DNA of 52,115 nucleotides from the NCBI GenBank assembly GCA_016933215.1, contig JAFGBH010000035.1, forward strand, positions 1-52,115, given 5' to 3'. The translations under genes and the position numbers were made by a program. The DNA is from Deltaproteobacteria bacterium (GTDB lineage Bacteria > Desulfobacterota > Syntrophia > Syntrophales > UBA2210). Positions 9,958-18,696 of the stretch are shown piece after piece. The stretch's first letter is position 1, and every line of letters begins with the position of its first letter. The notes under the pieces were generated by a model. The model did not search any database and was not told the origin of the DNA. It was given only the letters and a program-made list of their open reading frames with translations.

Positions 9958-11700
9958 CTAAGCCGGCAGTACAATCGTAACAGTCGTTCCCTTTCCCTCT
10001 TTACTTTCCACTTTAATTTCTCCCTGGTGGGCCTCTACAATTCTGTGAACGATTGCAAGTCCGAGACCCGTTCCGGAGGGCTTGGTGGTATAGTAAGGAT
10101 CAAACACCTTCCCCAGATCCTTCCGGGCTATTCCCTTTCCAGTATCGGAGATAACGATTTTTATCTTCTTAACCCCATCCCGGGAAAGATCCGCAGTCAG
10201 TACCCCACCCTCATCCATCGCCTGTATGGCATTGAGATAGAGATTAAGGAATATCTGGTTCATCCTGTCTGGATCCAGAAGGACCGTGTCGATTTCGGGA
10301 GCGATAGTTGTTTTTATTTCTATATTTTTTTCCCGAGCCTGGGCCTCTACCATCTTGAGAGAACTTTGAATGAGATCTCTGATTGCAGTCTTCCGTAACT
10401 GCATGTCCATTGGGCGGGCAAACTCCAAGAGTTCTCCTATTACCCTGTTTAAGCGATCAACTTCCTGCACCATGATCTCAGCCGTCTCCTGATCTTCAGG
10501 GACATCATTATACCGCTGGCGAAAGTATGTAGCAAAGCCCTTAATCGAGCTCAGGGGATTTCGAATCTCATGAGCGATTCCCGCAGCCAGTCTTCCCAGA
10601 GATGCCAGTCGCTGAGAACGTTCAACTTCCCTTCTCAGTTTCCTGATCTCGGTGAGATCCCTGAAAAGCAAAACATCTCCAAGGGAATCCCCCTCATCTC
10701 CTCTCAATATGGTTGCTGTTACCTCTAAAGGAACAATCTTTCCGTCCGACCGGGCGCAATCAATGGCTCTTGATAGTATCTCATCCCCTGAATCCAGCTC
10801 ATCGACAATCGTTCTCAGTGATTCAGGTAATACAGATTCCGCCTCCTTCCCCACGGCCTCTTGTGTAGAGTATTTAAGGAGCGTCTCCGCCGCCTGATTG
10901 AAGGAGGTTATCTTCCCGTCAGTCCCTATGGCCAGGATACCCATAGGGAGATTTTCCACAAGGGTATCGGAAAACGCCTTTATTATGGAGAGCGATGCCC
11001 TGGCCGTTCGGTAGCCATGGGCAAGAAAAAGAGAAATTATTCCGGCAAATCCAATGAGAAGAAGAATGAGGGCCAAAATAATCGTGTTTCGTGCATCCGC
11101 TTTTCGTGCCGATTCGAGGGGACCCATATCAAGACCGACGAAAACGATAGGCCGGGACAGATCTTCCCCCTCCTGCGATGATATGCGCAACCTCAAAAGT
11201 TCATGTGGTGAGTCGGTGCGAACAAAGGCAGTCAATTGACCGGGAAGGGGCGATGTCTTGCCATAGACCTCGAAAACCTTCTCGGAATCCTCTCCCTCGA
11301 ACTGCCGCCAATCGGGTGTATTGGACCCGTAAATTTTCTCTGTATCCAACTGAACCCAGTAAACCTGACCCACCTTGGAAGGATCGCTATGCGCAAGTAT
11401 CTTGCCGTTTTGATCGGTGACGAGCAGATAGTCCACATCGGGCTGCTGCGCAGTCTCGGTCACCAATTTCTGTATCTGTGCCCCGTCCCATCGCATTCCG
11501 AGAAGTCCGGTCCTGGTTCCGGCTTCAAAAGAGCGTATGAGAGCTGTGCCTCTCTCCAGAAGAAGTCTTTCGGTGTATTCCTTTTGCTTATTGATACCTT
11601 CAACGGCTATATAAAAAAATATAGGAGCCAGAATAACGACGGCGCCTATGATTATCCAGGGCGGTATATTAATCCAGGATTTCTTATCTTCTTTCTTCAT
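9958..11700 (-). CDS. Membrane sensor histidine kinase with PAS domain (ZraS/AtoS type)
   Basis: An N-terminal transmembrane helix (about 12-33) and a second one (about 205-230) enclose a periplasmic sensor region of roughly 170 residues. Then come a PAS domain (LVENLPMGILAIGTDGKI onward), a HisKA domain with phospho-acceptor H377 in GIAHEIRNPLSS, and a HATPase with N, G1 (DTGKGI) and G2 (GTGLGLAI) boxes. Start chosen at ATG 11700, preceded by GGAG; an in-frame TTG lies at 11715. It feeds the NtrC-type regulator encoded next. The signal sensed is not evident: the sensor region shows no obvious His/Cys metal-binding cluster. Confidence 0.93.
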   Translation of the reverse strand: MKKEDKKSWINIPPWIIIGAVVILAPIFFYIAVEGINKQKEYTERLLLERGTALIRSFEAGTRTGLLGMRWDGAQIQKLVTETAQQPDVDYLLVTDQNGKILAHSDPSKVGQVYWVQLDTEKIYGSNTPDWRQFEGEDSEKVFEVYGKTSPLPGQLTAFVRTDSPHELLRLRISSQEGEDLSRPIVFVGLDMGPLESARKADARNTIILALILLLIGFAGIISLFLAHGYRTARASLSIIKAFSDTLVENLPMGILAIGTDGKITSFNQAAETLLKYSTQEAVGKEAESVLPESLRTIVDELDSGDEILSRAIDCARSDGKIVPLEVTATILRGDEGDSLGDVLLFRDLTEIRKLRREVERSQRLASLGRLAAGIAHEIRNPLSSIKGFATYFRQRYNDVPEDQETAEIMVQEVDRLNRVIGELLEFARPMDMQLRKTAIRDLIQSSLKMVEAQAREKNIEIKTTIAPEIDTVLLDPDRMNQIFLNLYLNAIQAMDEGGVLTADLSRDGVKKIKIVISDTGKGIARKDLGKVFDPYYTTKPSGTGLGLAIVHRIVEAHQGEIKVESKEGKGTTVTIVLPA

Positions 11701-11795
11701 CACTAATCTCCGCAACGAGCAACATTATTGCCGGATCACCAAAAGTTTCATAACTTCGATTTCTCAGAACGCCATGCTTCATACTGGAATCAAGC

Positions 11796-11859
11796 GTATC
11801 CCACAAGACTGGATACTTATTATTCAGCAACATACCATAGATGGATACTTAATATCCAT
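11796..11859. promoter_or_regulatory. Candidate activator (enhancer) sites upstream of the sigma-54 promoter
   Basis: Two inverted repeats built on the same half-site. GTATCC-N9-GGATAC lies at 11796-11816 and ATGGAT-N7-ATCCAT at 11841-11859; the decamer TGGATACTTA occurs in both (11810 and 11842). They lie about 100-160 bp upstream of the -24 element of the promoter at 11955, the normal distance for enhancer-binding proteins of the NtrC class. A perfect palindrome ATATCATGATAT at 11905-11916 and arms GTACAT/ATGTAC (11898 and 11929) lie closer in and could bind another factor such as IHF or a repressor. Confidence 0.45.
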
Positions 11860-11954
11860 AATTTTATTTTTAGAAACCTATATCATAGCAAAAATATGTA
11901 CATAATATCATGATATGTTCATTATATAATGTACTTACGGCATGGTTGGTTTTT

Positions 11955-11971
11955 CTGGCACAGCAATTGCT
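11955..11971 (+). promoter_or_regulatory. Sigma-54 promoter
   Basis: CTGGCAC-N5-TTGCT, with the invariant GG at 11957-11958 and GC at 11969-11970 separated by exactly ten bases. This matches the sigma-54 consensus at nearly every position. The predicted transcription start is about 11981-11983, which is where a perfect hairpin begins. It points away from the histidine kinase gene and towards the short RNA and the SH3-domain gene. Confidence 0.82.
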
Positions 11972-11981
11972 AGACTATTAA

Positions 11982-12050
11982 TAAAACAATCATGTTTTAT
12001 AAAAAGGATCAGCATTGGTTTTCCTCCTTTCCAAGAGCTGATCCTTTTTT
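11982..12050 (+). ncRNA. Putative sigma-54-dependent small RNA, about 69 nt, two hairpins
   Basis: The stretch between the sigma-54 promoter and a strong terminator has no ORF but folds fully. Hairpin 1 is ATAAAAC-N6-GTTTTAT at 11981-12000. Hairpin 2 is the terminator, 13 bp (AAAAAGGATCAGC with GCTGATCCTTTTT), continued above a small internal loop by TTGG/CCAA. The apical loop at 12019-12030 contains TCCTCC, which is complementary to Shine-Dalgarno sequences. That combination suggests a trans-acting regulator of translation. The alternative is a leader attenuator for the SH3 gene at 12190; the strength of the terminator and the compact size favour a separate RNA. No known family was recognised. 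Confidence 0.55.
12001..12050 (+). terminator. Strong rho-independent terminator
   Basis: A perfect 13-bp inverted repeat, AAAAAGGATCAGC at 12001-12013 and GCTGATCCTTTTT at 12037-12049, ending in a run of six T (12045-12050). Because the stem begins with A residues it could also stop transcription from the opposite strand. It lies only about 20 nt after the predicted sigma-54 start. Confidence 0.88.
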
Positions 12051-12189
12051 GTGGCGCTACCTTTCTCTTACTGACAGACCTCCATCATTCTGCTAAAAAT
12101 GCCGACAGACTCGTCCTCATTTTCAAATCATTGCGTTGGATGAGAAATTTACTATTGAAAACTTTCACGAGATAGTTTACACGGAAAGC

Positions 12190-12885
12190 ATGATCATGAA
12201 GAAAATACCTCTCTTTACCGGAACCGTCCTTATCATTTTAGGTCTCTGTCTCATTTCCGGCCAGAGTCGTGCCGATGACGACGCCTATGTTACGGACTCC
12301 TTTAAGGTCACGCTCCGCACGGGACCGAGTACGGAAAACAAGATAATCTCTATGGTTTCATCGGGTCAACACGTCGAAATTCTGAGATCCGAAAACGGCT
12401 GGAGTCTTGTTCGTCTCAAGGAGAAGAGCACTGATAACGAGGGATGGATACTGAGCAGGTACCTTATGAAGAGAAGGCCCTGGATGGCTGAGGCAAAATC
12501 CTTACAGGACGCAAACGCCGAAATGAAAGTAAGATTGCCTAAAATCTCCGACGAGCTTGATGACGCCCTTCGTCGGGAAAAAGTGCTTGTCACGAGGCTT
12601 GAAGAAAAAAGTTCTCAGTTTGATACCCTGAAAAACAAATATGAGTCTTTAAAAACCGGTGCCGCTTCCTATGTCGAACTCAAAGAAAAGGAGGCCGTAA
12701 CGCAAAAGGCGCTCGAAAAAACTCAGGAAGAACTCCAGAGACTCACAGAAGAAAACAGGATTTTAATATCTTCAAAGAGAAACCTTTGGTTCCTCTCAGG
12801 TGCACTTGTCCTCCTCTTCGGTCTCATCATAGGGCTGGCAATCGGTCGGAAACAGACCAGACACCGATCGTCTCTCTACTCTTGA
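12190..12885 (+). CDS. SH3-domain envelope protein with coiled coil and C-terminal membrane anchor (YgiM/TIGR04211-like)
   Basis: A 231-residue protein with a cleavable-type signal sequence (about 1-28), a bacterial SH3 domain (about 30-95; ...TLRTGPSTENKIIS... and GWILSRYL), a long charged coiled coil (about 105-195) and a C-terminal transmembrane helix (about 200-222) followed by a basic tail. This is the layout of the TIGR04211/YgiM family, thought to bind the cell wall; the exact role is unknown. ATG 12190 is chosen because the signal sequence starts there; an upstream in-frame codon at 12136 would add residues that do not look like a signal. It lies 140 bp after the terminator at 12050. 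Confidence 0.82.
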   Translation: MIMKKIPLFTGTVLIILGLCLISGQSRADDDAYVTDSFKVTLRTGPSTENKIISMVSSGQHVEILRSENGWSLVRLKEKSTDNEGWILSRYLMKRRPWMAEAKSLQDANAEMKVRLPKISDELDDALRREKVLVTRLEEKSSQFDTLKNKYESLKTGAASYVELKEKEAVTQKALEKTQEELQRLTEENRILISSKRNLWFLSGALVLLFGLIIGLAIGRKQTRHRSSLYS

Positions 12886-12928
12886 TTCTTTTATCGGCCT
12901 TCCCTTATCGCTCCATTATAATAATCAT

Positions 12929-14428
12929 CTAAGACGACGGCAGAGGGGGTCTTCTATCGAACCAGGGCTTTGCCTTTTCCAACTGCGCCGCCAGACGGAA
13001 GAGTGTTGCCTCATCACCAAATCTTCCCACAAACTGAACACCGCAGGGTAGTCCCTCTTTCGTCCAGTGAAGAGGAACAGACATTGCCGGCTGTCCCGTA
13101 AAGTTGGCAAGCTGTGTAAAGGGCGTCTTCGAAAGACTGTCTATCGCCATTTTATCTGTTAATCCGGAAAGCTGAACCAGCTTGCCCAGACCGAGGGTAT
13201 TCACAATTTTCATTGCCACCTGCTCCGCCGGTTTTGGCTGAAGCTCCCCGATTTTTACCGGCGGATAGGCAACCGTCGGTGTCAGGTAGAGATCATATTG
13301 TTCATGGAATTGCCCCATTTTGCGTGATGCTATGCCCCACTCTCTCATTGACTTAACAAAATATCCGGATGAAAAAGTTCTTCCCAAGAGTCCAAGTGTC
13401 CAGGTCAGAGACTCCACGTCCTCCCTTCTCGCCTTTCTCCCCAGTATGGATTCCAATTCCTCAATATCCGCGGCTATCTCTCCAAAGTACATGGCAAGAT
13501 AACTCTTCGCCAGGGCCATTCCATCAAGATCGGGGCGATCTTCGTCAACGGTATGTCCCAGATCCTCCAGAAGTTTTACGGTATTTTCAACAGCCCTCAC
13601 ACACTCCGGATGAACCTCGGTCTCTATCGGAGAACGAGTGGTAAAGGCAAGTCTGAGTAACCCCGGATCCTCTTCGATTTCTTCAATATAGGGCCGTTCC
13701 GACATGGGGATTATATAGGGTGCCCCAACATCGGCACCGCAGGTTGCATCAAGCATTGCAGCACTGTCCCGAACCGATCGGCTTAGTATGTGTTCCACCA
13801 CGGCACCCTGCCAGATTGCTCCGTGTTCCGGCCCTGTAGGATTGCGACCACGAGTCGGTTTGAGACCAAAAAGTCCGCAGTGTGAAGAAGGAATCCTGAT
13901 CGAGCCGCCGCCGTCACCCCCCGAAGCTATCGGGACCATACCGCTTGCCACCGCTGCCGCTGAACCTCCGCTCGAACCGCCCGGCGTATGATCGGTATTC
14001 CATGGATTTCTGGTAGGACCAAAGAGCTCCGGTTCGGTAACACCCAGGAGTCCGAATTCGGGACAGTTCGTTTTTCCTGCAATAACGAGACCCGCTTTTT
14101 TAAACCGCTTTACCAGTTCGCAATCCTCGCCGGGAACATAGTTTTTATAGGCCCTGCTTCCTCCTCTCAGGGGTACACCGGCATAGGCCGCAATCAAATC
14201 TTTCAGTAAAAAGGGAACTCCGCTAAAGGGTCCTTTGGGAAGGCCGCTCTCAATGGCCTTTCGTGCCAGTTCAAACATGGGCGTTACGACCGCATTCAAT
14301 CTGGGATTGATCCTTTCAATGCGGCTGATGGCCTCCTCGCAGATATCTGCCGGGGAAACCTCTTTTCTCCTGACAAGCTCAGCCAGACCAAGGCCGTCGT
14401 AGCTATCGTATTCTTTAAATGTGCTCAT
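12929..14428 (-). CDS. Amidase (amidase signature family)
   Basis: A 499-residue amidase signature enzyme that hydrolyses a carboxamide. The Ser-cisSer-Lys triad is visible: K76 in FLLKDL, the cis-Ser S152 in GGSSGGS and nucleophile S176 in [11 protein letters not shown]. Length is typical of stand-alone amidases (about 450-500). It is not next to gatC or gatB, and the C-terminal region resembles broad-specificity amidases, so GatA is unlikely. Substrate unknown. Its upstream gap to 14686 holds poly-C and poly-T tracts but no clear site. Confidence 0.9.
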   Translation of the reverse strand: MSTFKEYDSYDGLGLAELVRRKEVSPADICEEAISRIERINPRLNAVVTPMFELARKAIESGLPKGPFSGVPFLLKDLIAAYAGVPLRGGSRAYKNYVPGEDCELVKRFKKAGLVIAGKTNCPEFGLLGVTEPELFGPTRNPWNTDHTPGGSSGGSAAAVASGMVPIASGGDGGGSIRIPSSHCGLFGLKPTRGRNPTGPEHGAIWQGAVVEHILSRSVRDSAAMLDATCGADVGAPYIIPMSERPYIEEIEEDPGLLRLAFTTRSPIETEVHPECVRAVENTVKLLEDLGHTVDEDRPDLDGMALAKSYLAMYFGEIAADIEELESILGRKARREDVESLTWTLGLLGRTFSSGYFVKSMREWGIASRKMGQFHEQYDLYLTPTVAYPPVKIGELQPKPAEQVAMKIVNTLGLGKLVQLSGLTDKMAIDSLSKTPFTQLANFTGQPAMSVPLHWTKEGLPCGVQFVGRFGDEATLFRLAAQLEKAKPWFDRRPPLPSS

Positions 14429-14686
14429 GGTAATTCCCCCCCCCCTTACAGGACTTACATGAGTGCCTGTTTTTGATGTGATTCCCCGAATTGGAGAGCA
14501 GTTCTGAAGAGTTTATCAAATAATCTTAAATATTTTTTTCATTATATACTACAATCTCCCCTTTTCAAAAAAAATAATCTCCGGCGCCTTTTTTATTGAC
14601 TAAAGTCCAATTGATGTTAATTAGATGCTGAAAAATCTCTCAATCCAAGGGGGCGTGAAAACCCAGACACTTCAGGGAAAGGAACC

Positions 14687-16258
14687 ATGACGCATTCAAA
14701 GCTTGTTCATGCAATGTCACGTCCGGATTTTTATACACACAACCCGGACTCCGTTCAATTACTACAAACGCACATATCGTTCATCTTTATCGCGGGAGAT
14801 CTCGTCTATAAGGTAAAAAAGGCCGTCGATTTCGGATTTCTCGATTTTACCACGCTGGAAAAGCGAAAATTTTACTGTGACGAAGAGCTTCGCCTGAACA
14901 GGAGACTTGCCAGCGAGATCTATCTTGAAGTTGTCCCCATAGGGGAAGATGAATCGGGGAATCTCTTCCTCGACGCAGGGGATACCATAATCGATTATGC
15001 CGTAAAGATGAAGAGGCTTCCGGAAGAAAAAATGCTCAACAGGCTCATCTCTGAAGGAAAGGTTGATGATTCCGTTATGGACAGGATTGCCAAGAGAGTC
15101 TATGTATTTCATCGGGACGCCGCAACCGGTGGTGAAATTGATCGAATCGGCGGCATCGATACGATCCGTCACAATCACGACGAAAATTTCGAACAGACCA
15201 TGCAATATATAGGAACTTCAATTGCCCGGGATAGATACCGGTTCATTCAATCCTATGCCGAAAACTTCCTGAGGAAAAACAGAAGTCTCTTTGAAGAACG
15301 GGTGGCCGGTCACAGGATCAGGGATTGTCACGGAGACCTGCATCTACAGCACATATGTATCGGCGACGAGATCCTTGTCTTTGACTGCATAGAATTCAAC
15401 GAACGTTTCAGATATCTGGACGTTGCTGCCGAGGTTGCATTTCTTTCAATGGACCTCGACTTTAACGGATACCGCGGACACGCAAGCACCTTTGTAAATT
15501 CCTACTTACGATACTCTTCCGACAGCAAAATCAAAAAACTACTCAATTTTTACAAGTGTTATTTTGCCTACGTAAGAGGAAAGGTCACAAGCTTCAAGAT
15601 CGACGACGAAGCAATTGAAGAGAGAGAAAAAAAGGAAGCAATTGAGACGGCCTCACGGTATTTCGAACTTGCCTATAGCTATGCCTCGTCTCTGGAAAAA
15701 CCGACGATTATCCTGATGACGGGTCTGATGGGTACGGGAAAGAGTGTCCTGGCTGAAAGACTGGCTCCCCTCCTGGGAGCGGAGATACTGCGCACCGATG
15801 TTATCAGAAAAAACCTGCTCGATATCCCCTCGGCGGAGCATCACTTCGAAGAGTTCGGAGAGGGCATATACTCGAAGGAGATGACGGAGAAAACCTATGG
15901 TGAGGCGCTGAAAACAGCCGAAGCTATTATAGAAAAAGGAGGGGCTGTCATTGTAGACGCCTCCTTCAAGAAAAGGGCCGAAAGAAATAACTTCTCCTCC
16001 CTTGCAGATACAACCGGTGCCGATTTTTTCATTATAGAATGCACCTGTTCCGAAGAAACAATAAAGTCGCGCCTGAAGAGGAGACTATTAAACAAAGAAG
16101 AGGTCTCCGACGGAAGATGGGAGATATTTCAGGCCCAGAAGAAAGATTTCGACATGATTGGCGAGGCATCGCCAGGGGTTCATATAATCATTGATACATC
16201 GAAGGCGCCGGAGCGGTGTACATCTGAGGCAGTTTCCCGCATAAGAATAAGCGGCTAA
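14687..16258 (+). CDS. Fused aminoglycoside-phosphotransferase-like / P-loop kinase protein
   Basis: Two kinase-type modules in one 523-residue chain. Residues 1-335 form an APH-like fold with the Brenner motif HGDLH near residue 215 and the metal-binding DCIEFN. Residues about 340-520 form an AAA/zeta-toxin-like P-loop domain with Walker A GLMGTGKS near 346-353 and the later VDASFKKRAER. This fusion is a known conserved family in Proteobacteria, often annotated 'bifunctional aminoglycoside phosphotransferase/ATP-binding protein', without a proven substrate. Antibiotic resistance should not be inferred. ATG 14687 follows AAAGGAA. Confidence 0.85.
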   Translation: MTHSKLVHAMSRPDFYTHNPDSVQLLQTHISFIFIAGDLVYKVKKAVDFGFLDFTTLEKRKFYCDEELRLNRRLASEIYLEVVPIGEDESGNLFLDAGDTIIDYAVKMKRLPEEKMLNRLISEGKVDDSVMDRIAKRVYVFHRDAATGGEIDRIGGIDTIRHNHDENFEQTMQYIGTSIARDRYRFIQSYAENFLRKNRSLFEERVAGHRIRDCHGDLHLQHICIGDEILVFDCIEFNERFRYLDVAAEVAFLSMDLDFNGYRGHASTFVNSYLRYSSDSKIKKLLNFYKCYFAYVRGKVTSFKIDDEAIEEREKKEAIETASRYFELAYSYASSLEKPTIILMTGLMGTGKSVLAERLAPLLGAEILRTDVIRKNLLDIPSAEHHFEEFGEGIYSKEMTEKTYGEALKTAEAIIEKGGAVIVDASFKKRAERNNFSSLADTTGADFFIIECTCSEETIKSRLKRRLLNKEEVSDGRWEIFQAQKKDFDMIGEASPGVHIIIDTSKAPERCTSEAVSRIRISG

Positions 16259-16284
16259 TTAATGTAACGCGGAGGGTGGTAACT

Positions 16285-16956
16285 TTAATCGGTTTTTGAT
16301 TTTTTCTCGGCAAGTCGCCTCTTTGTTTCTTGGATGAAGTAACTCACCTTATAGTCCATTCCCAGATTAGCATACTCATTGGTCACCACTTCAAATCGTC
16401 TCAACGCGGCTTCGTAGTTTTTCCTATTAAAATAGAATTGACCTACATAAAACTCGTGTTCACCGATTCTTCGTCTCGTATCTCTCAATTTCCGCTCTGC
16501 CATGAAGGAGAACTTGCTGCTGGGAAATCTGCTGATGAGCTTTTCAAAGGCATCCCTTGCCCGACGAGTCTCAGTCTGATCCCTGTCTATGCTCAGCATC
16601 TGGTTGTAATGACAAAGACCAAGCTGATACATCACATAGGGAAGGTTTTCGTTTGTGGGATGAAAGTCTACAAAGTCATTATAGTATGATTCAGCCGAAA
16701 TATAATCACCGGTACTGAAATATGAATCAGCTATCCCCATCTCGGCTGATATGGTGTATTTACTGAGCGGATATTCCTCCCTCAGTTTCTGAAATGCCTC
16801 GATCGATTTTTTATATTTCCCCTTCAGATAATATTGCTGACCCTTCTGATAGAGGCTCTCCGGAGCAGATCGAACAGGAGCTTTCTCTCCAAATAACGCA
16901 CATGCCGTAATGGAAAGAATGATTATCGGTATGAGAATTGCCTTAATAGATCGCAC
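16285..16956 (-). CDS. bamD: Outer membrane protein assembly factor BamD
   Basis: TPR lipoprotein of the beta-barrel assembly machinery at the inner face of the outer membrane. A signal sequence ends in lipobox ITAC, with C19 the lipidated residue. The rest is a series of TPR helices (YLKGKYKKSIEAFQKL..., YFSTGDYISAESYY..., YFNRKNYEAALRRF). 223 residues is slightly short of E. coli BamD (245). It starts two bases after the trxA stop, so the two genes are cotranscribed. Confidence 0.92.
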   Translation of the reverse strand: MRSIKAILIPIIILSITACALFGEKAPVRSAPESLYQKGQQYYLKGKYKKSIEAFQKLREEYPLSKYTISAEMGIADSYFSTGDYISAESYYNDFVDFHPTNENLPYVMYQLGLCHYNQMLSIDRDQTETRRARDAFEKLISRFPSSKFSFMAERKLRDTRRRIGEHEFYVGQFYFNRKNYEAALRRFEVVTNEYANLGMDYKVSYFIQETKRRLAEKKSKTD

Positions 16957-16958
16957 AA

Positions 16959-17291
16959 TCAGAGCACTTTCTTTAAAAGGTCTTTGAGTCTATCCTTTGG
17001 CGTAAGACCAACGAGCGTTTCCTCAAGATCACCGTCTTTAAACAAAAGCAACGTCGGAATGGCCCTGATACCATAATTACCTGCGGTGTTGGGGCTGTCA
17101 TCCACATTCAGTTTTACCATTTTCGCCCTGTCTTTATATTCCTTGGCGAGTTCCTCTATAATCGAACCCATTGGCACACAGGGTCCGCACCAGGGTGCCC
17201 AGAAATCAACCAGTGTTGGTTTATCCGATTTGAGTACCTCTTCCTCAAAATTACTGTCATTCACATGAATCACAAACCCTTCATTTGTCAT
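16959..17291 (-). CDS. trxA: Thioredoxin
   Basis: A 110-residue classic thioredoxin with active site WCGPC (C35, C38), the buried Asp in VDFWAPW and the cis-Pro in RAIPTLLLF. No signal peptide, so it is cytoplasmic. Upstream gene of the trxA-bamD pair. A family A repeat lies between its start and the divergent phosphorylase gene. Confidence 0.95.
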   Translation of the reverse strand: MTNEGFVIHVNDSNFEEEVLKSDKPTLVDFWAPWCGPCVPMGSIIEELAKEYKDRAKMVKLNVDDSPNTAGNYGIRAIPTLLLFKDGDLEETLVGLTPKDRLKDLLKKVL

Positions 17292-17406
17292 GCTGCTTCT
17301 CTCCTTTACGCTTCTGATTGGGCATTAACTTATTCATTCTTACATATTATGTCAAACACTATTTAGCCGGTTTTTGACAGGAAAACCATAATCTGATAGA
17401 AGTCTA

Positions 17407-17556
17407 TTGAACTGAACAGCGAGCGCATTCCCCGTTGCTTGCAGCGGGGTTAGCGAGCGACTAAAAAATAAAATTTTCCTTAACAGTCGAAGATTCCCCG
17501 CAACTGTTGAAGCAAAAGTGGAGATCCCGCTTATACGGGATTGCGGGGAGCTTCAA
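17407..17556 (+). repeat. Family A palindromic repeat, copy 3 (extended variant)
   Basis: The first 100 bp match the copies at 5882 and 51971 almost exactly. In the second hairpin the short loop is replaced by about 35 bp that includes the nested hairpin ATCCCG-N6-CGGGAT at 17524-17541, shared with copy 1. The ends are TTGAACT and AGCTTCAA. The copy stops only five bases before the GGAGGAG ribosome site of the next gene, so the terminal hairpin could affect its translation. Confidence 0.87.
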
Positions 17557-17573
17557 TCCTTTGGAGGAGTGCT

Positions 17574-18284
17574 ATGAAGATATTGGGGCTGATCGCCGGG
17601 ACTTCCTTTCAGGAGGAACAATCCCTCGATTACTTGGTGGAAAAAAGGATAGAAAACGAATTCGGAACGGCTCAGGTCCTCTGTCAAAAAGGCCTCGTCT
17701 ATATTTCCAGGCACGGGAAAGGCTACCCCGGTCAGATTCCTCCCCACATGATAAATCACAAGGCAAACCTGAAGGCCATGAAAGACCTCGGTGTTGAGGA
17801 AATAATTAGTGTTAACTCAACGGGTTCACTTAAAATAGAGCTTGAGCCGGGCACGTTAATTGTGCCCGATGACTTCATTTCTCTCTCGGAAACCCCCACG
17901 ATATTCGATGACGAACAGAGACATATAATACCGACACTAAGCGGGAAGATACGGCAGAAACTCATAGCGGCATCAGAAAAACTGGGAATTTCACTTATAA
18001 CCAACGGCACATACTGTCAGACTCGGGGACCGAGACTGGAGACAAAGGCGGAAATTCGAATGATGTCACGCTATGCCGACATTGTAGGAATGACGATGGC
18101 AAGCGAGGCGGTGATCGCCTGCGAGATGGACCTCGAGTATGCTTCGATCTGCTCCGTTGACAATTTCGGTCACGGTCTCACAGATAATCCCTTGACAACG
18201 CAGGAGATAAAGGAAAACGCCAGGAAAAATTCGGGTATAATCCTGACGATCATCGATTACTGTCTAAAAAATGAACCCTCCTGA
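17574..18284 (+). CDS. Purine nucleoside phosphorylase / methylthioadenosine phosphorylase family protein
   Basis: PNP/MTAP-superfamily phosphorylase, which cleaves a purine nucleoside with phosphate to the base and (deoxy)ribose-1-phosphate. Visible features: the N-terminal IAGTSF, NSTGSL (phosphate-binding region), and the family signature around TRGPRLETKAEIRMM and DIVGMTMASEAVIACE. 236 residues, a little shorter than typical MTAP (about 255-285), lacking part of the C-terminal helix. Start ATG 17574 has an ideal GGAGGAG 5 bases upstream; the longer in-frame start at 17541 would be inside the repeat. MTA versus inosine/guanosine preference is not decided. Confidence 0.88.
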   Translation: MKILGLIAGTSFQEEQSLDYLVEKRIENEFGTAQVLCQKGLVYISRHGKGYPGQIPPHMINHKANLKAMKDLGVEEIISVNSTGSLKIELEPGTLIVPDDFISLSETPTIFDDEQRHIIPTLSGKIRQKLIAASEKLGISLITNGTYCQTRGPRLETKAEIRMMSRYADIVGMTMASEAVIACEMDLEYASICSVDNFGHGLTDNPLTTQEIKENARKNSGIILTIIDYCLKNEPS

Positions 18285-18558
18285 CCTCCGTTAAAACTTC
18301 ACAGAGCTCCCTCTGCTTCGTACGGTAATATCAAACAATTATCTCTACACCACGGCCTTTATACTATCAGTTTCTTCCTTGTACTACTCTTGTAATGATT
18401 TAGTAGGAATTTTCGGCAAAAATATGAGACGCTTTAGTCGAAGTTAGAAGAGGTAAAACCTGATTCTTTAGTTTTATGGTTGAAAGGCGGGATTTGAGAA
18501 ATGCTGAGGATATTATACAAAAATCACTGTACCATGCTTGATATCATCTCTATCATGG

Positions 18559-18662
18559 CGGTGTGGGGACTTTTCAGCAGTATATGGTGGCTTCTTCTCT
18601 CGTGATGAGCGGGAAGGCCACAGGGCCCAGACTCGAAAACGAAAGGTGTCCGACTCACACCG
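18559..18662. ncRNA. Candidate structured RNA in a 410-bp convergent gap
   Basis: The gap 18285-18696 contains no credible gene. Within it, 104 bases fold into nested stems: CGGTGTG (18559-18565) with CACACCG (18656-18662); GGAC/GTCC (18567 and 18648) extended by TTTC/GAAA (18572 and 18641); and GTGG/CCAC (18587 and 18618) extended by CTTC/GAAG (18591 and 18613). A second hairpin CCATG...CATGG precedes it at 18532-18558. The direction is uncertain because both strands can pair. It does not match a riboswitch class that I recognise. It may be a fortuitous fold. Confidence 0.3.
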
Positions 18663-18696
18663 ATCGAGATTCCGCATCAGAGAACCGTTCAGACTA

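Noticed and set aside
11718-11734. A second GG-N10-GC match on the minus strand (CCGGCAATAATGTTGCT) just before the histidine kinase gene
   Set aside because: The -24 half is a poor match, and the start it predicts (about 11707) would lie downstream of the GGAG ribosome site at 11708-11711, so the transcript could not be translated normally.
14687-16258. Reading the APH-like domain as an antibiotic-resistance gene
   Set aside because: The APH/P-loop fusion is a conserved chromosomal family without shown drug-modifying activity.
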